Notes under the pieces: generated by a model | Told to the model about the DNA's origin: nothing | Databases searched by the model: none | The model's input: only the letters and a program-made list of their open reading frames with translations | In this document: one piece after another, positions 1 through 13,600 of the stretch | How the letters are laid out: each line of letters begins with the position of its first letter | Position numbering within the stretch: position 1 is the stretch's first letter | Assembly (NCBI GenBank): GCA_944472155.2 | Contig: OX235277.1 | Coordinates: forward strand, 22,764,804-22,828,803 | DNA from: Trichobilharzia szidati | Taxonomy: Eukaryota; Platyhelminthes; Trematoda; Strigeidida; Schistosomatidae | Direction of reading: 5' to 3' | DNA length: 64,000 bases | Translations under genes and position numbers: made by a program

Positions 1-1556
1 AAATTAAAATTTATTCTTTCCCATGCATCAATTTCACTAGCATCATCCATAGTGAAGAAGGATGTACAGAGAGGAGTGGTACAGTGAAGTCGAGACTACA
101 GAGCTCCATTCTGTCAAGAACATTTTACTCATCTAATGACAGTCACGTACTACAGGGGTCAAAATAAAACAAGAATTAGAGGAAGCCTATTTTAGTACAC
201 AGTGTTTCACATCATTGATACTCGATGTCGTCATTTAAGTTCCTTCAAATAGGTATAAAAAACAATCACTTGCTTGTTATTGCAGCATTGTTGCTCGAGC
301 GTATTTCCACATTTCCACTTTAAAATCCAGCTGACAAACTTCATCGTCAGCACGGAAGTTATCTGTATGTGAGATGACAGCAGTCTACAGAGATACAAAT
401 TGCATACGCAAGTCAGTAAAACTTCTTGGTCATCAAAACTATTGTATGATAGTCCTCCTGCTTTTATAATTCTTATACTGGGCAAATATTTCTATTTAGT
501 ACTCTTCGACAACCATAGTGTGCCTTTGGCTTTATAATTAGGAATTGTTACTTCATATAACCTCGTTTCAACCTAATTTTAAGCTAAATCCTTAGGTTTA
601 AGAAAGTCATTTGGGTACCTATTACTTAAATATATCGGCTGATTCACACAAGAAGTTACAATGTTAAATGTACCCGGACTTTTCACAGATGCAGTTGCAT
701 TTTAAGGAGGTCACGGGTACTGACTGCATCAGTGATCATATGTGAACAGATTGTACTGTGTTTCAAATATATGCTTTAATTAAATTACCACATGTGCTGT
801 TATATATCGATCGCCACTGCCGATGGTGAGATGTCTGTCGTCTAACCATCTAGATGCTGTGGATATGTAAAATGCTGAATAGTCTTCTTGCATATTTGTA
901 CCTGACTGGTGATGTTTCTTTTTATTAACGTTTAGTTAAATTTTTCACTGGAGAGTGACATCAGGTAACGTGCACCTCACGTAATGTACATTTCAATCCT
1001 CGTGTCGAGTCATGCTGAAATAGACAGAACAAAAATCTCATTGCTTCGAATTTTCAAATTCGAATGAATTCTACAAAAGACAAACAGTTTTGTTGATGAC
1101 TTCTGTGCTGCCCAGCGTTATTTGATATAACACAGGAATATGGTGAAATATTTTATATCAAAACAAATGGTCCTGTGTTAGAATTACAATTTACCACAGG
1201 GCCTAGATACGATTCTTCTTTATCAATGCTTAAAATTCCTAGTAAAACTATACAAATCAGATAACAACGTCATCGCTTGTCGATCATTTTCTTTATCTGC
1301 GATATATATTACATACAAGGTCCACCCAATAAGCACTTTTAATATGCTCTCTTCAGTTAAAACTTGAGAAACCAACCCAAAAACTGTTCAAATACATGAA
1401 ACATTTTAACTAGAATACATTTCTGTACACACACACACTCTCTGTAGTGTTTAATACCAGTGGGACATTCTGGTACACGAATGTAATTGGTCACATTCAG
1501 CTGTCTAACCAGTGTGAAATGAATTTTTTCTTCTGCTTACCGCTTAACACATTCGG
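1..1556. other. Upstream flank of the first micro-exon gene
   Basis: I see no supported gene here. The sequence is AT-rich with a short CA run near 1429-1440. The last part leads directly into a TATA box and a signal-peptide exon, so the final few hundred bases are the likely promoter region. The short open frames present have no recognisable domain. Confidence 0.5.
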
Positions 1557-1565
1557 TATAAATAG
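1557..1565 (+). promoter_or_regulatory. TATA box of the first micro-exon gene
   Basis: TATAAATAG lies 57 bases before the ATG at 1614, which predicts a transcription start near 1585-1590 and a 5' UTR of about 25-30 bases. A very similar box (TATAAGTAG) precedes the second signal-peptide exon at 63179, which supports both as real promoters. Confidence 0.65.
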
Positions 1566-1613
1566 TCATGCGAATATTTCATCCTCACATTCGTTCGTTC
1601 GGACTATTCGGAG

Positions 1614-1680
1614 ATGAAGATGCTACTAAGCCTTCTGTTTGTCTTGCTCACCATAGTCACTTACACGGAAAATTCACCAA
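1614..1680 (+). CDS. MEG first coding exon: signal peptide
   Basis: The ATG at 1614 opens a 22-codon exon beginning MKMLLSLLFVLLTIV and continuing with the polar residues TYTENSP. This is a classic N-terminal signal: one early lysine, a leucine-rich core, then a short polar tail where signal peptidase would cut. The exon ends at CCAA with donor GTAAGT, one base into a codon (phase 1). A TATA box sits 57 bases upstream. The start is the first ATG after the predicted transcription start. I could not match it to a named MEG family. Confidence 0.75.
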
Positions 1681-4600
1681 GTAAGTTTTGATGCGTTTAG
1701 ATATGAGGTTATTGGTGATGTTTGTCACTGTAAACATGACAAAATACTAGTCTTTTATTGAATAATATTCATAAAATTAGTCATTCATTCATAATTCCGT
1801 TGATATATTATGACTGAATAGATCAGTCGTATTTTGATGCGACGTGCAAGTATTAGTCAGATCTCATCGTGGAGCAAGTAAAAGTTTTTAAATGGACAGA
1901 AAGCGAGTTTGTTAATTCCGCTGCTAGCCTCCTTAATTATCATATATAATTTCGTACTATTTCGTACACTGTAGTTTTACCTCGTGAGTCTTTCATTGTG
2001 TTTTAGTATCTTGGTTTAGTCAAACAGATGCGCTGTTACTGAGGTTAACCATAACTAGGCGACCTGTTTTTCTACATTTTGAAACCTATAGGAAAAACAT
2101 GTCCACAGATTTAGCATGAATGTTGGCTCATATGTTCTATTCGCATTTCATTAATGTAGGAACAGTAAATTAGTTCATTCGTCAATTGATGTACTCTAGA
2201 GATGGATTAAAACTGCCAACACACAATTGAAAAGAGGTAGATGTGGTGAAGAGAGGGTAGACACTGCGCTGTATTTGCTGCTGAAAACTTTCCTCATAAT
2301 AACTACTATTGATAGAAATCAGGGATATTTTCGATGGGATCAATCAAAAGATTGATTCTATTAGTGCTCTAGAAGTGCAACGTTTAAATACTATCAACTG
2401 TTTCAATTCGCCAATAAAATCACAAAACTACTCCAAATATTTCAGCTGACTGGCTTAAAGAGGAGGAAGAAAGTGAGTCCATTATCGGAAATATTGAGAA
2501 ATATAAGTTCAGCTTTATTTGTTTTGAGAATATTTTTTGCAGATTTTCCACATTCTGTTCTGTAGAAGCGAACGAACAGATTCATCATGACCATCACTTT
2601 TCCTCAGATATGATATTTCTCTGATATAGCGATTGAAATACCAAGTTCACTGTTGCACTTGCTTTGCATATCGGAAGTCTTTCTATTCCATAACACCAAG
2701 CGGACAAAATCAGTTTGAAACTTTTATCATATGATTCTCGAAACTTCTTTATTCTCCTTTATTCCATGTTATTTCTGTTTGTTGCCTCTCATTTCACTTC
2801 ACATTATCTGAGGGTAATAAGGTTACTCCCTGAATCCTCAAAACACCACCAGTGAAGTCCTTTCTATGAGGCTTTTTCATGGGACATTAAAAGTCTCTTC
2901 ATATCAATACAGATACCGTGTGAAATGGTATTATCCCAACACATCGTCTAGTCATGTATATTTGTCTTCATTTATGCAGACGATATGCAGCAGGCTGGTT
3001 TTCTCATGTAAACATCGCAGATGAGCAGTTCCAAGACTTGCATCACTATATGATTATTGATTTTCTTGAGAAAACTTTCTGTAGTTAGACGGAAAACTTG
3101 GTGATTACCAGTAAATGTGATCAGTCATCAAAAGGTCGAATATTCTAATTAGTGTAATAGATGCTACTCGAAACCAAATTTCTGCTTATTGACCATCGTG
3201 AGTTTATGTGATGATTCCTTAAATCGTTAGTGAAATTGTTTGATGATAAGCAACATAGAAGTAGAAATAAAACAGCTTTAGTTTGCGAAATTCACTAAAG
3301 TTTGCCTATTTAACAATACAACACAATGAATAGAAAATTGAAACAAGCGATTCATCGAAGAGTCTGTTTTTAGCCAGCCAATCCATTCTCAGGACGTACA
3401 ATCCCACTTTCCTAGTCACACAGGATAGTGTTCCTGCAACATATTAGACAAAACCTGATTCAGACGACCGATACACCTTGCAGATGGATTGATAAACGCA
3501 CATAAAGTTGGTCTTTTTTTTGAATCGCTTATTTTCATTTTCCACAAATCCCAATGGACATTTTCAAGCGATAACACAAAGTCACAGAATGTCACTATAT
3601 ATTACATCAAATAAGTAAACTAATACGGAATGATTTCATATCACATTGGGGAAATTTTCACTTTATTCATGACGAAAATAATATTAATCCACTCAAGGCT
3701 AAACTAGCGTGGTAAAGGTAAATCAACAACCTTGACGACGTCAGTGCAGTGTGATATTTTCAACACGAAATCAATAAAGACTTCAGATCACTGTCGATAA
3801 AATCACAGTCTTGTTACATTTTGCATTCAAATGATAGTTGACTATGTATTTGAAATTAAATAAGTAGTAATTTATTCCCAGTCTGTAATATATCCAAAAA
3901 GCAGTATTCTAACAACTGCATCGGAACCTCTTCGGTAGTGAAGCAACGTCGTCGAGTATAACTCAGTTATGAATACATTTTTATTTCGATAAAATCATAC
4001 AGTGTTATACTGTAATATTTCCGGATGACCGCCTTTCGACCACAAATTATTGCTCATATTCATATGAAGCTGTTATTATAAAATCCTACTTGGTTTTCGT
4101 TTGTGAAATTCTATGAGTGAAACTTTGGAATATCTTGGTATTTGATAATCGGTTTCATGAGATAAACATATAAGCTAATCTGAAATATTCAGTCATAATA
4201 ATCTGATGTACATGATTTCATTTTGATACATACTCGAATCCAGTATGTAAAAGTAAGTGTGTGGAATCATCACTAATTTGAATGTTGATCTTGTCATAAA
4301 CTCATGCCGTCTAGTGATATATACGTGATTATAATGCGCAATTACGAATTTCCAGTGTAGGAAATACCTCATGCTTCACTAATTATAACTGTAGAACCTG
4401 GTCACGGTGATAGAATGCAGTTTCATATTCAATAAGTTTATTTCAAATATCACACAGTGAAGACGTGAAATAAACAGTTGTAATTTTGAGTAATGATTTA
4501 TGCTGGAAACGCCATCCAGTTATTACTACTGTATCATCACTGTGTGATATTTGAAATAATCTCAACTGAACCTATCAGTCTACAGTTCTCAGTCATTTTC

Positions 4601-7600
4601 TAGCGAATGATGAAATCTTCGTGGGGACACATGGAGATTTCTGTATACAAGTTTCGCCTGTTTTCAGAATTCCACACCCATATTTTATGATTCAAAAGAA
4701 AGAGGAAATAACACGAGGTGCATCTCTGACAGCCAGTGGAAAGCAAAAAATACCAAACTAGAAATGAAGTCAACCTGAAAGCATTAGCTGATTAGGGAGT
4801 ATTCCGAGAATTGCACGTCAAACTATTTCATAAATGGGTGATAATTTAGACAGAATTTTGTATTTCTGAAACTTAAAGTTGCAGAACGTAAAGGTAAGTT
4901 CAAATATGAATGTTATACAGCAATTCATTTGCTTTGTCACATCATGCGCTAAGCTTCATCCATTTTATTTGCATAAAATTGGATTTAAGTTGAAACAACG
5001 TCAATTTATTTAGATCGTTCAGCGAATGCAACACAAAGTGATTGACTGTCACGTCAACTTAAGCACACTCATGTAGAATAATCCGGCGTCATTTCACGAG
5101 ATATTTACACTTCCTCCTTAACTGCATTTCTAGTTACCCTCCGAGGATTAAATTGATGATGTATAATTGAGAAGACCTCATTGGACATATCGGAAAAACA
5201 TTTACTGATTCCAACACGAAGGCGATAGAGATTATAGATGAATGTCTATTAGGTCTCACTCTTGAAATAATTCCCTTGAAATGGAAACGGACGACATAGT
5301 TGAAATGATAGTGCTAGTGACCGTCAGAATCATCGGTGGGAAACAAATAAACAGATATTCTTCTTCATTTGATGTTCGTATGCTTAGTACGTTCTGTGTA
5401 TGTTGTCTAGAAGTTGTCATGACTTCTTATGTTACAAGTGTATATAATGACTGCTCTTACTGATTTAATATAGATGACATCCTCAGGCGTTTCCAGTCCT
5501 TGAAACCAACCAAGTATCTTGTCTCAGATGGTGTGGCTGCCATGATCCTCAGAAAATGTGAGGATATTTGGTGTCATATTCTCAGTGGTATTTTCAAGGA
5601 ATCATTTAACATATTGCATTTTAGTAATTATTAAAAACATGGTTGCAGCCAAAATAAATTATAATATTGACGAAGTCCTCAAGGTTACAAATGATATATA
5701 ATATATCTGGTATTGAGTGTAGTGGAACATCTTGTCTGTATCCTACGTGGACTGTACATAAGCGACATTGTACAGGTGGACACAGAAATTTCTTCATGCA
5801 CACCCATGCTATTGAATGGATCATCTTATATTTTCTTTAATATATTTGTCAGTTGTTCCTCGCTTTATCCTGTGAAATCTATCTCACATTTCAGCTGAGG
5901 GAATTTCTTGTCACTAGACAGGCAGAATTACTCGACGTCCATCACCATGGTCTGATTTATTCAGTAGTACCAAAGTTATGCAATCAGGACAGCAGTTTGA
6001 AATGGTTTTCATCATCACACCAGACTGTAGCTTGATCTCTCTGTCTGTCTGATTATATTCCTAAGTTGAACTTTTCAGTTAAGCTCATCAATTTATCGCG
6101 TTTCGCCAAAGAATTTCGTCTGGCCTTTTACGATTCTCATATGAATTGGTGACAGTGATTCAATGGAATAATAATTAAACACACCTCTTCTCATCTGGAG
6201 AAGGAAAGACTGTGTTCCCTGTTTGTAAGAGTCAGATATTTTCTTAAGTTCATAGTGACACTAACTATTCCCCTTTTCGAAACTGGAACGGCATTCCTCT
6301 ATCTGTACATAATTCGTATAGAATATTTGTGTTTCGTGAGACAATCTGCTTAGGTTGATGTGATTGAGGAAACTGCTGCATCAGTACACTTGAGAGTGAA
6401 TCATTCGATTGTAGGTCAGGCACGAGATAAATCTGATTTCGTTGAAGAATCAAGAATCAAAACACCCTGGAATATTCACGTATTCCCAAACGATTCCTGT
6501 AAATACGCATTTTCGCATTTCTTTCAGCGAGCATGATGAACAACTTTGAAAAAGCATTGAGTTCACCACTTCTCGCGTTTACTGCAACCATATTACTACT
6601 TTGCCTCATTTGATTGTAAATAAATTTAAAGAGACGACAGGTGAAACAGAACGGAGCCACCCGATCGTCAATCCAACAGAATGACTCACATTTAATCTAA
6701 ATTCGATTGTTTTGACTATTCATATATGTCACTGAGATTCAAAGTGTACTCACTCACATGCCTTTTTTTATTAGACTTAAAACTACTGCAAAGCAGTTAT
6801 CAAAGACGAATTGGAAACAGAAATAGGGATTAGCTTACTATTCAGGTCAGGCAGCATATACGTCCCATGATATACTATAGACTGCTGTCTTACATGAAGA
6901 TTCTTGGTGAAAAGAATAGGTTATGCTGTTATTACTCCGAGAATTCTGTACACTGTGGAGACATTTCATCCGTATATTGTGAGCATCTTGTCTATTACTC
7001 AATGCCCTAGATATCGAAATGAACCCTCATATTTTCATTTGTCAACTTGAAGATAAAGGTGAGTACACGTTTTCTCAACCAGACATTCATTTCTCACGAT
7101 TCTGATGATCCTGTTAACTAAACAAAATGATATCAATATCTCTATCACACAGAAAACAGAAACTCCGGGTGGTCGACCAACATAATGACAATCCTGTATA
7201 GATGACGCTAAATGATTGCTCTTGACAAAATAGTGTTTACTCGGGTTAACATAAAACAACCGACCATAATGAGTCCTAGCTGAAAATTCTTTACCATGCC
7301 ATCGACTCGCCCATACACTACACCTCCGAACCTGAGTTAGGCGATAGAAGTACATCGCAGTAAGAGCTATTTCAAACACCGAATACGTGTACAACCACTG
7401 AGATAATCAGATTACATGAATTAAATCGAGATTACTGGTGAAGTGAGAATTCGGTACACTGTGTAAAACGTTTGTTCGGTTTAAAGCTTATGTATGTACA
7501 TATGAATTGTAAACATATCATTTAATACACAACGTTTTCGTTATCGAAGAATGCACTTATATTATTAATTGTTAAATAATAGCGATAAGTGAGTACCTGT

Positions 7601-10600
7601 TTTCTCAACCAGACATACATTTCTCATAACTCCCATGATCCTGTAAACTAAATGAAATGATATCAATATCTCTATCACACAGAAAACAGAAACTTCAAGT
7701 CGTCGACCAACATTTTCTTCGCAATGTGGAAAGCATACCTCTTATTCCAAAATTCAACTTCACTGCACATAATCACGATACCTGTTCTTTCGATGGTCGA
7801 ACACTCACTGCCTCTCGAAGTAACAGTCAAGTGCAAGTTCCCGTTTATGTGGTTAATCACTTTATTGATTAATCAGTATGCACCGAAGTAACAACTGTGG
7901 ACCAATGTTCATAAGTGCGTGAATAGTATGATGGCGGAATCAGCGAATGTTTTGACGCAGTGGAACATTTTAGGGTGCACACAGGAGAAATACACCCATC
8001 TCTAGCAATCATCATCATCATCATGCCTTCTGCAGTTGTTTCTTCACGAATAAGCATACAACAAATCGTAATTTCTGACTGATATGTGCAGCTTCATTTG
8101 CTGTTACTCGACAGGGATAAATGTACAATTTCATAACCCTTATGATAATGAGCGGTTGACGTAGCTTTACAAAGACAAACTTTGACATGTGTGAGTCACT
8201 TGAGGCAGCCGGCTCTATTATTTCCAGTAGGGAATAACAGTGCGAGATTGACTTGTATCAAACTTGTAGCCAACTGGCTTTCAAATATCGATCAACATTG
8301 CGTCGTCCCTACGGGGAAATGCCAGATCTGTGAGGAAATCATGAGGCGAGTATTTTTATAGTGAGTGACTATGAGGAATTTACACTGTAGAACACTTCCA
8401 GTGATATTCATACTTCATTTGAAACCATTCTGAATAGTATTATTCTTTTGTTAAATGCAAACAGTCGATAAACACTTTCTCTATCGCGTCTAGAAATATT
8501 TTTGAACACTGATCAACTCACAAGTCATGGGTATTTCAACACTTGACATCTCAGTGTACAATAATCAACGGACTGAAGTGAAGTGTGCAACTGAAACACA
8601 TCCGAACAGAATAAGCATAAAGATGAACACGTTTCAACGCAGTAATTCACTGTATAACCCATAATCAATGAAAATTTGAACTTATGAAATTTAATTCCCA
8701 ATACAAGTCCAGTTCCGTGAGTTAATGACTTGAAGTATTTGGAAAAATTTAAATATGCATTCTGTCTTCTTTTATGAATTCTTGGTATAACTTTCACTAT
8801 AGCTGTTCATTCCAAGCAAATTAGCAGATTTCTGAGCATTATTTTTGAAAAGTGATTTTATTTTGCATATTTGGTGAACAGACTTGTGAACAGTCTCCTG
8901 AAGATGCACATTCACGGAGAGTGGAAGTTATTTCTCCGCGTGTGAAATAAAACATTTGTGATTTTACCGTTTCTACACCTGTTACTTCTCACTCAGTCTA
9001 TTCCCTAATTGAATCACCTGTCATCAGAAACTCGTCAGCGGTCTTTGTCAAATCGTCTTTAGCCTAATCACTCCAAATACCATTGAGGTGGTTAATTTCA
9101 CTCTCAGATGCAAGTGCGATATGAGTGAACTAGTAAGTTGACCCATTTTCACGATCACTAAGGCTACAGAAGTTGAAACCACATCTAATGTTTCGTACCT
9201 CGGTGTGTATTTCCTGGGATCATCCTTCCTGGTCTCCCAAAAACATGTTAATTTCCAGAAAGATATTTCCTTTAACCTTCTACATGAGAAAGTTAAGACC
9301 GTCTGGTATCATTGCGTCTCTGCTGTTACAGTTTGTCAATTTTTACATTCTGCCTTTACTTCTTTACTGCTTCAGCTTAATCTCTCCCAGGATACTCAAG
9401 GAAGACTTTGTTTAATACAGAGCGAACGGCATTAAAAGCGGTCAGTAAGGCTAGTGGGGTGTTGCTAAACCAACTCGTTAATACTATTGTAGACAGTCAT
9501 TTGGATTCCTGCAAGTACTTAGCCAATATTATCCTCTCAGACTCTGAACATTCTCTCCACACACAACTCTCTCCTTTCATCTCTTCAGGTAAAACTAGAA
9601 ACAAATATAGATTACTGTAGGCTAGAGCCAGACGACTAAGTACGAAAACTCTACAACAACTTATCTAGCCAGGTCATATTTTATGCGATGAGATAAGTGT
9701 TCGGCAGGAAATTGCCAACTTACTGAGGAACTCCAAGTCAACCGCACTGTTCTCTTCTTTTCACTGTTACATTGTCGTTAATTCTGTTATCTGAATTAAT
9801 TTTATATTCATTTCTTGAGGAAGAATAATAGCAATGTGAATTATTATTAGTGTAAATGCCCCATTTTCATTATTGGCCATGTAATGAGAAAATTTGATGC
9901 CATATTGTATTACGTGCTGAAAATTCCACATTGTATCGCAAGGACTGCTTCGGGTTAGGCCGTTATTATTATGCGATGGTGCTCGACGATCAGTGTTGTG
10001 AGATATATTTACATGAGTGTGAAATATTCGGTAAGTTCATGTGGAGACCACACAATGAAGGAAAAAGTTGTTTCAGTAACTTGGTGTGGTTATGAGTGGG
10101 AATAATTTGTGCTCGAAACGTCATCAGTTAATATTACTATGTAACACTGTGTGACTTATCAAAATAAAATCTTATCCGTAATGGAGTTACACTCTATCAC
10201 AGTGCCCAAGTTTTATACTTATACCAGACAGTGATGAATTTACAATGTCACTTGAATACTCATTAAATCCCAGGTTGTGTCCGTGAGTGTCAAGAATACT
10301 ACGCAACTGATAACTAATTCATATTTCCATTCTTCAAAATTTAATTTAAGACAGATCGCCTTCATCTGGAGATCAGTTCACGCGTGGTGTTTTGTCTCAA
10401 TGGCTTGCGTATTCATGAGAACAGAAGCGCATAACAGGGTGCTCGAGCATTTCAAGTAGTATGATGAAGGCTCAGACGAGATTTGCCAAGAGTTTTGCAT
10501 ACACGTTTCCCCTTTATTCAACTCTTCATACTAATGATATGCCATCAAAAAAGAACGAGATAATGACGCCATGTATACTGAAGGTGGCGGTCATTAAACA

Positions 10601-13600
10601 AAAGTATCAAGGCGAAAGTCGGATGAGTATCGAATCATCATTTCAACAGGCTATAATGCAATAAGGCGTTGTCAACGCATTCAACATATATGTTATTATA
10701 AATTATTTAAATTAATCCCAGCGTGTTAAGAAAATCAAAACAAGATTTTTCTGAACGTTTCGCTGTGTAAGCCACAGCTTCTTCAGCAGATTTATTCGGA
10801 TTTTAATAATCATCAGCTGTGGCTTACACAGCGAAACGTTCAGAAAAATCTTGTTTTGATTTTCTTAACACGCTGGGATTAATTTAAATAATTTATAATG
10901 AATCAATCTGACTCGGCGCTCAAATTATTTCAGGAAGTTCGTAACACCTACGGCCTGGAAACCTATAATCTTATATGTTATTATGTTCTGCTATATTAAT
11001 TTGCTCTGTTTATCATTATTTGCAGTTGCTTTCAGTAAGCTGAAATATAAATCATGTGATGCATTAGATTTATCGAAATATTTCTTTGCAATTCTTCTAA
11101 ATTTTTAAGCTTCCTCAATTACCAGTAATGGCTTAACAGAAAACTGTGATCTCGGCTCATTTCACTCATTGTATCCATCTGCTCATCAACCGAAATCCAT
11201 CTTCTTGACGCCATGGTGACATAGGAAATTACTGGTATTATTTTAATGTGAAGAGTTCCCCCTTTAAACATGTTTTTTTCCAATAAGGTGATCAATTTAT
11301 GCTCACACTCTTCTTCTTCAAACGATAAGTTCCATGAGATGCCAAGTTCCTAGGTAACTTCTGTGTAATCGTCATTACATCAAAACGCCGCTACTGGTAT
11401 CTAGGGAACAATTGTGATGTAATCAGGTGGTAAGAGTACTCGATAATAGCTGCAGTTATCCAATATCATTTGAAAGGACACATGGGCCATATTCATAAAT
11501 GAATATGCATACGAGTTTGTGAGACGGAATTTAGCGTGAAATGGAAAATGCAGAGAAGGAAATTGAAATATGCGGCGTATGGAGTTAGTGTACGTATAAT
11601 TGATATTTAAAAGTTATTATTCACTTGATCTTTCTGTGTTGTAGTATTATTAGTAACTATGGAAGTGATAGGCAAAAAGGATCTCCTAGAGACATTCACT
11701 TCTTCATAATATTTTACTTCAATTGCAAAGTTTAAAATAACAAAGTCAATATTCATTTTATGTGTCACTTTGAAGGAAATCGTAAGTACACCGTTACTTA
11801 ATCAGACATGCATTTCGGATGTCTCTGATAATCACATAAATTCATTGACATGGCATGAATATTTCTATGTATAAATCGAGCGTGAATTTGAATATACTTT
11901 ATAAAAATGGAATCCATACTTCTCGTTTTGCAATACATACTCATCTCAAATAATTGTAAACTATGTGCTACTCATGTTGAAACAATCACTGCTTCTCAGA
12001 GCGATAGTCATGCTTCTGTAGATAATTAGTTTACTGAAATCTCAATGTGAGCTAGCAGTGCAACAGTGAAGGAACTTTCATAAGATTTTGTATGTTGTGA
12101 AGTCAGAATCGGCATTTATTTCGACGTTATGTCACATTATGAGACACCAATAGGAACAATCCTTTTATTTCAAGTAATGTTCATGATGCTTTTGTTGAAA
12201 GTTTTCTGAATTTAAAGACGAACACAATTGCGAAAATGAAGATGTTTACGTAGGAACGAGCAGAAGTACCTGACTGATATTTGTAGCTCCAGTGACTGTC
12301 GTCCAGCAGGTCAGCCGTTATGATTCCGTATGTCATATAGTTATTTCTGCATCAGTTTCTGTGATTCAGAGTTTCATTTTTCTCAACGGATTATTTCAAT
12401 CCTTGTGAATGTCAGCCTTCATTTCCGATGTATTTTAAGCATTAAGCCTTCATGAAAGCCTAGATATTCGAAACTGTGTAGATAACACGATATTAGCCTT
12501 ATATTAAAAACAAGCTCATTTACTGCAGCTTTCGAAGTGGAACAGTCTGATCCTGCCAAAAATAGCATTCACCATGTAAACTTCATCTGAATTTAGACCT
12601 CCGTACATATGATTTTTAACCTAATCTAGTTAACTTGTTCACTAGTGGAGAAATCATAATGCTTATAGGTGTTGTGAATGCTTGCCAAATTGGGATCAGA
12701 TAGCACAAAAAGAGAACTGACTATGGTTCGAGAGGCTATCACTGAAATGAATGATGACGGTGAAACATTTGCAGACTTCTGAGCCTTCAATTACTTCTTT
12801 ATTGTATGTAGTGTAAACAAGTACGAGGATATGCACAAAGCAGTGTGGTTTTCGGCAGATGGATGCTCCTAAAATCAAGTAAATTTCATGTAATACTCAT
12901 GAAAGTAGACAGAAAATTGAGAAGAGAAGGAGTTCTATGCTGAGACTATATCTGGTGCAAAAAACCCTCCAGATAATTTCGAAAGACTCCTGAGACCTAA
13001 GAGATGTATCAAAAATCAGTTTAATTATCCATGAACTGAAGGATTGTATTCCAAAGAACACCTGCACTTCAGTCTTGAGGATGAATTTGGAGACAGTAGG
13101 CAGCATTAACGTCAAAACTGCTTCTAGTAAAACTGAAACATTTTGAAATTTGGATGCTAGGAAACCTGTATGGCAGGCGGAAGAGAGAATACAAAGAACT
13201 GATATTTTCAGTCACACGGAAACTAACAGAGGGGGGAGGTTTGGTGAAATTGAAGAGTAATCAGTGCAAAAATGGACACCTTATGGACAAGATGACTTCA
13301 GTCTACGACGCATTGAATAAAGAAGTGAAGAAGATTTTCCAGGAAATACACTGACACCTGAATCAGAACAGGCTCGTTCAGATATATACCACCTATATTC
13401 ACAGAAATATCAGTGAACAACAATCCGCTAAGAGTACCAGGAGTGTACAAAGCAACAAAGTTATTGGATGCCAGGAAATCAGCAAGACAAGATGCAATCC
13501 CTTCAAAAGACATGGAAGGAGATCCACTGGTCTCAGTCGGTATGATCATGTCAATACCGAAGAAGGTTTGGATAGAAGGAGAGGTGTATTATGGTCGAAA

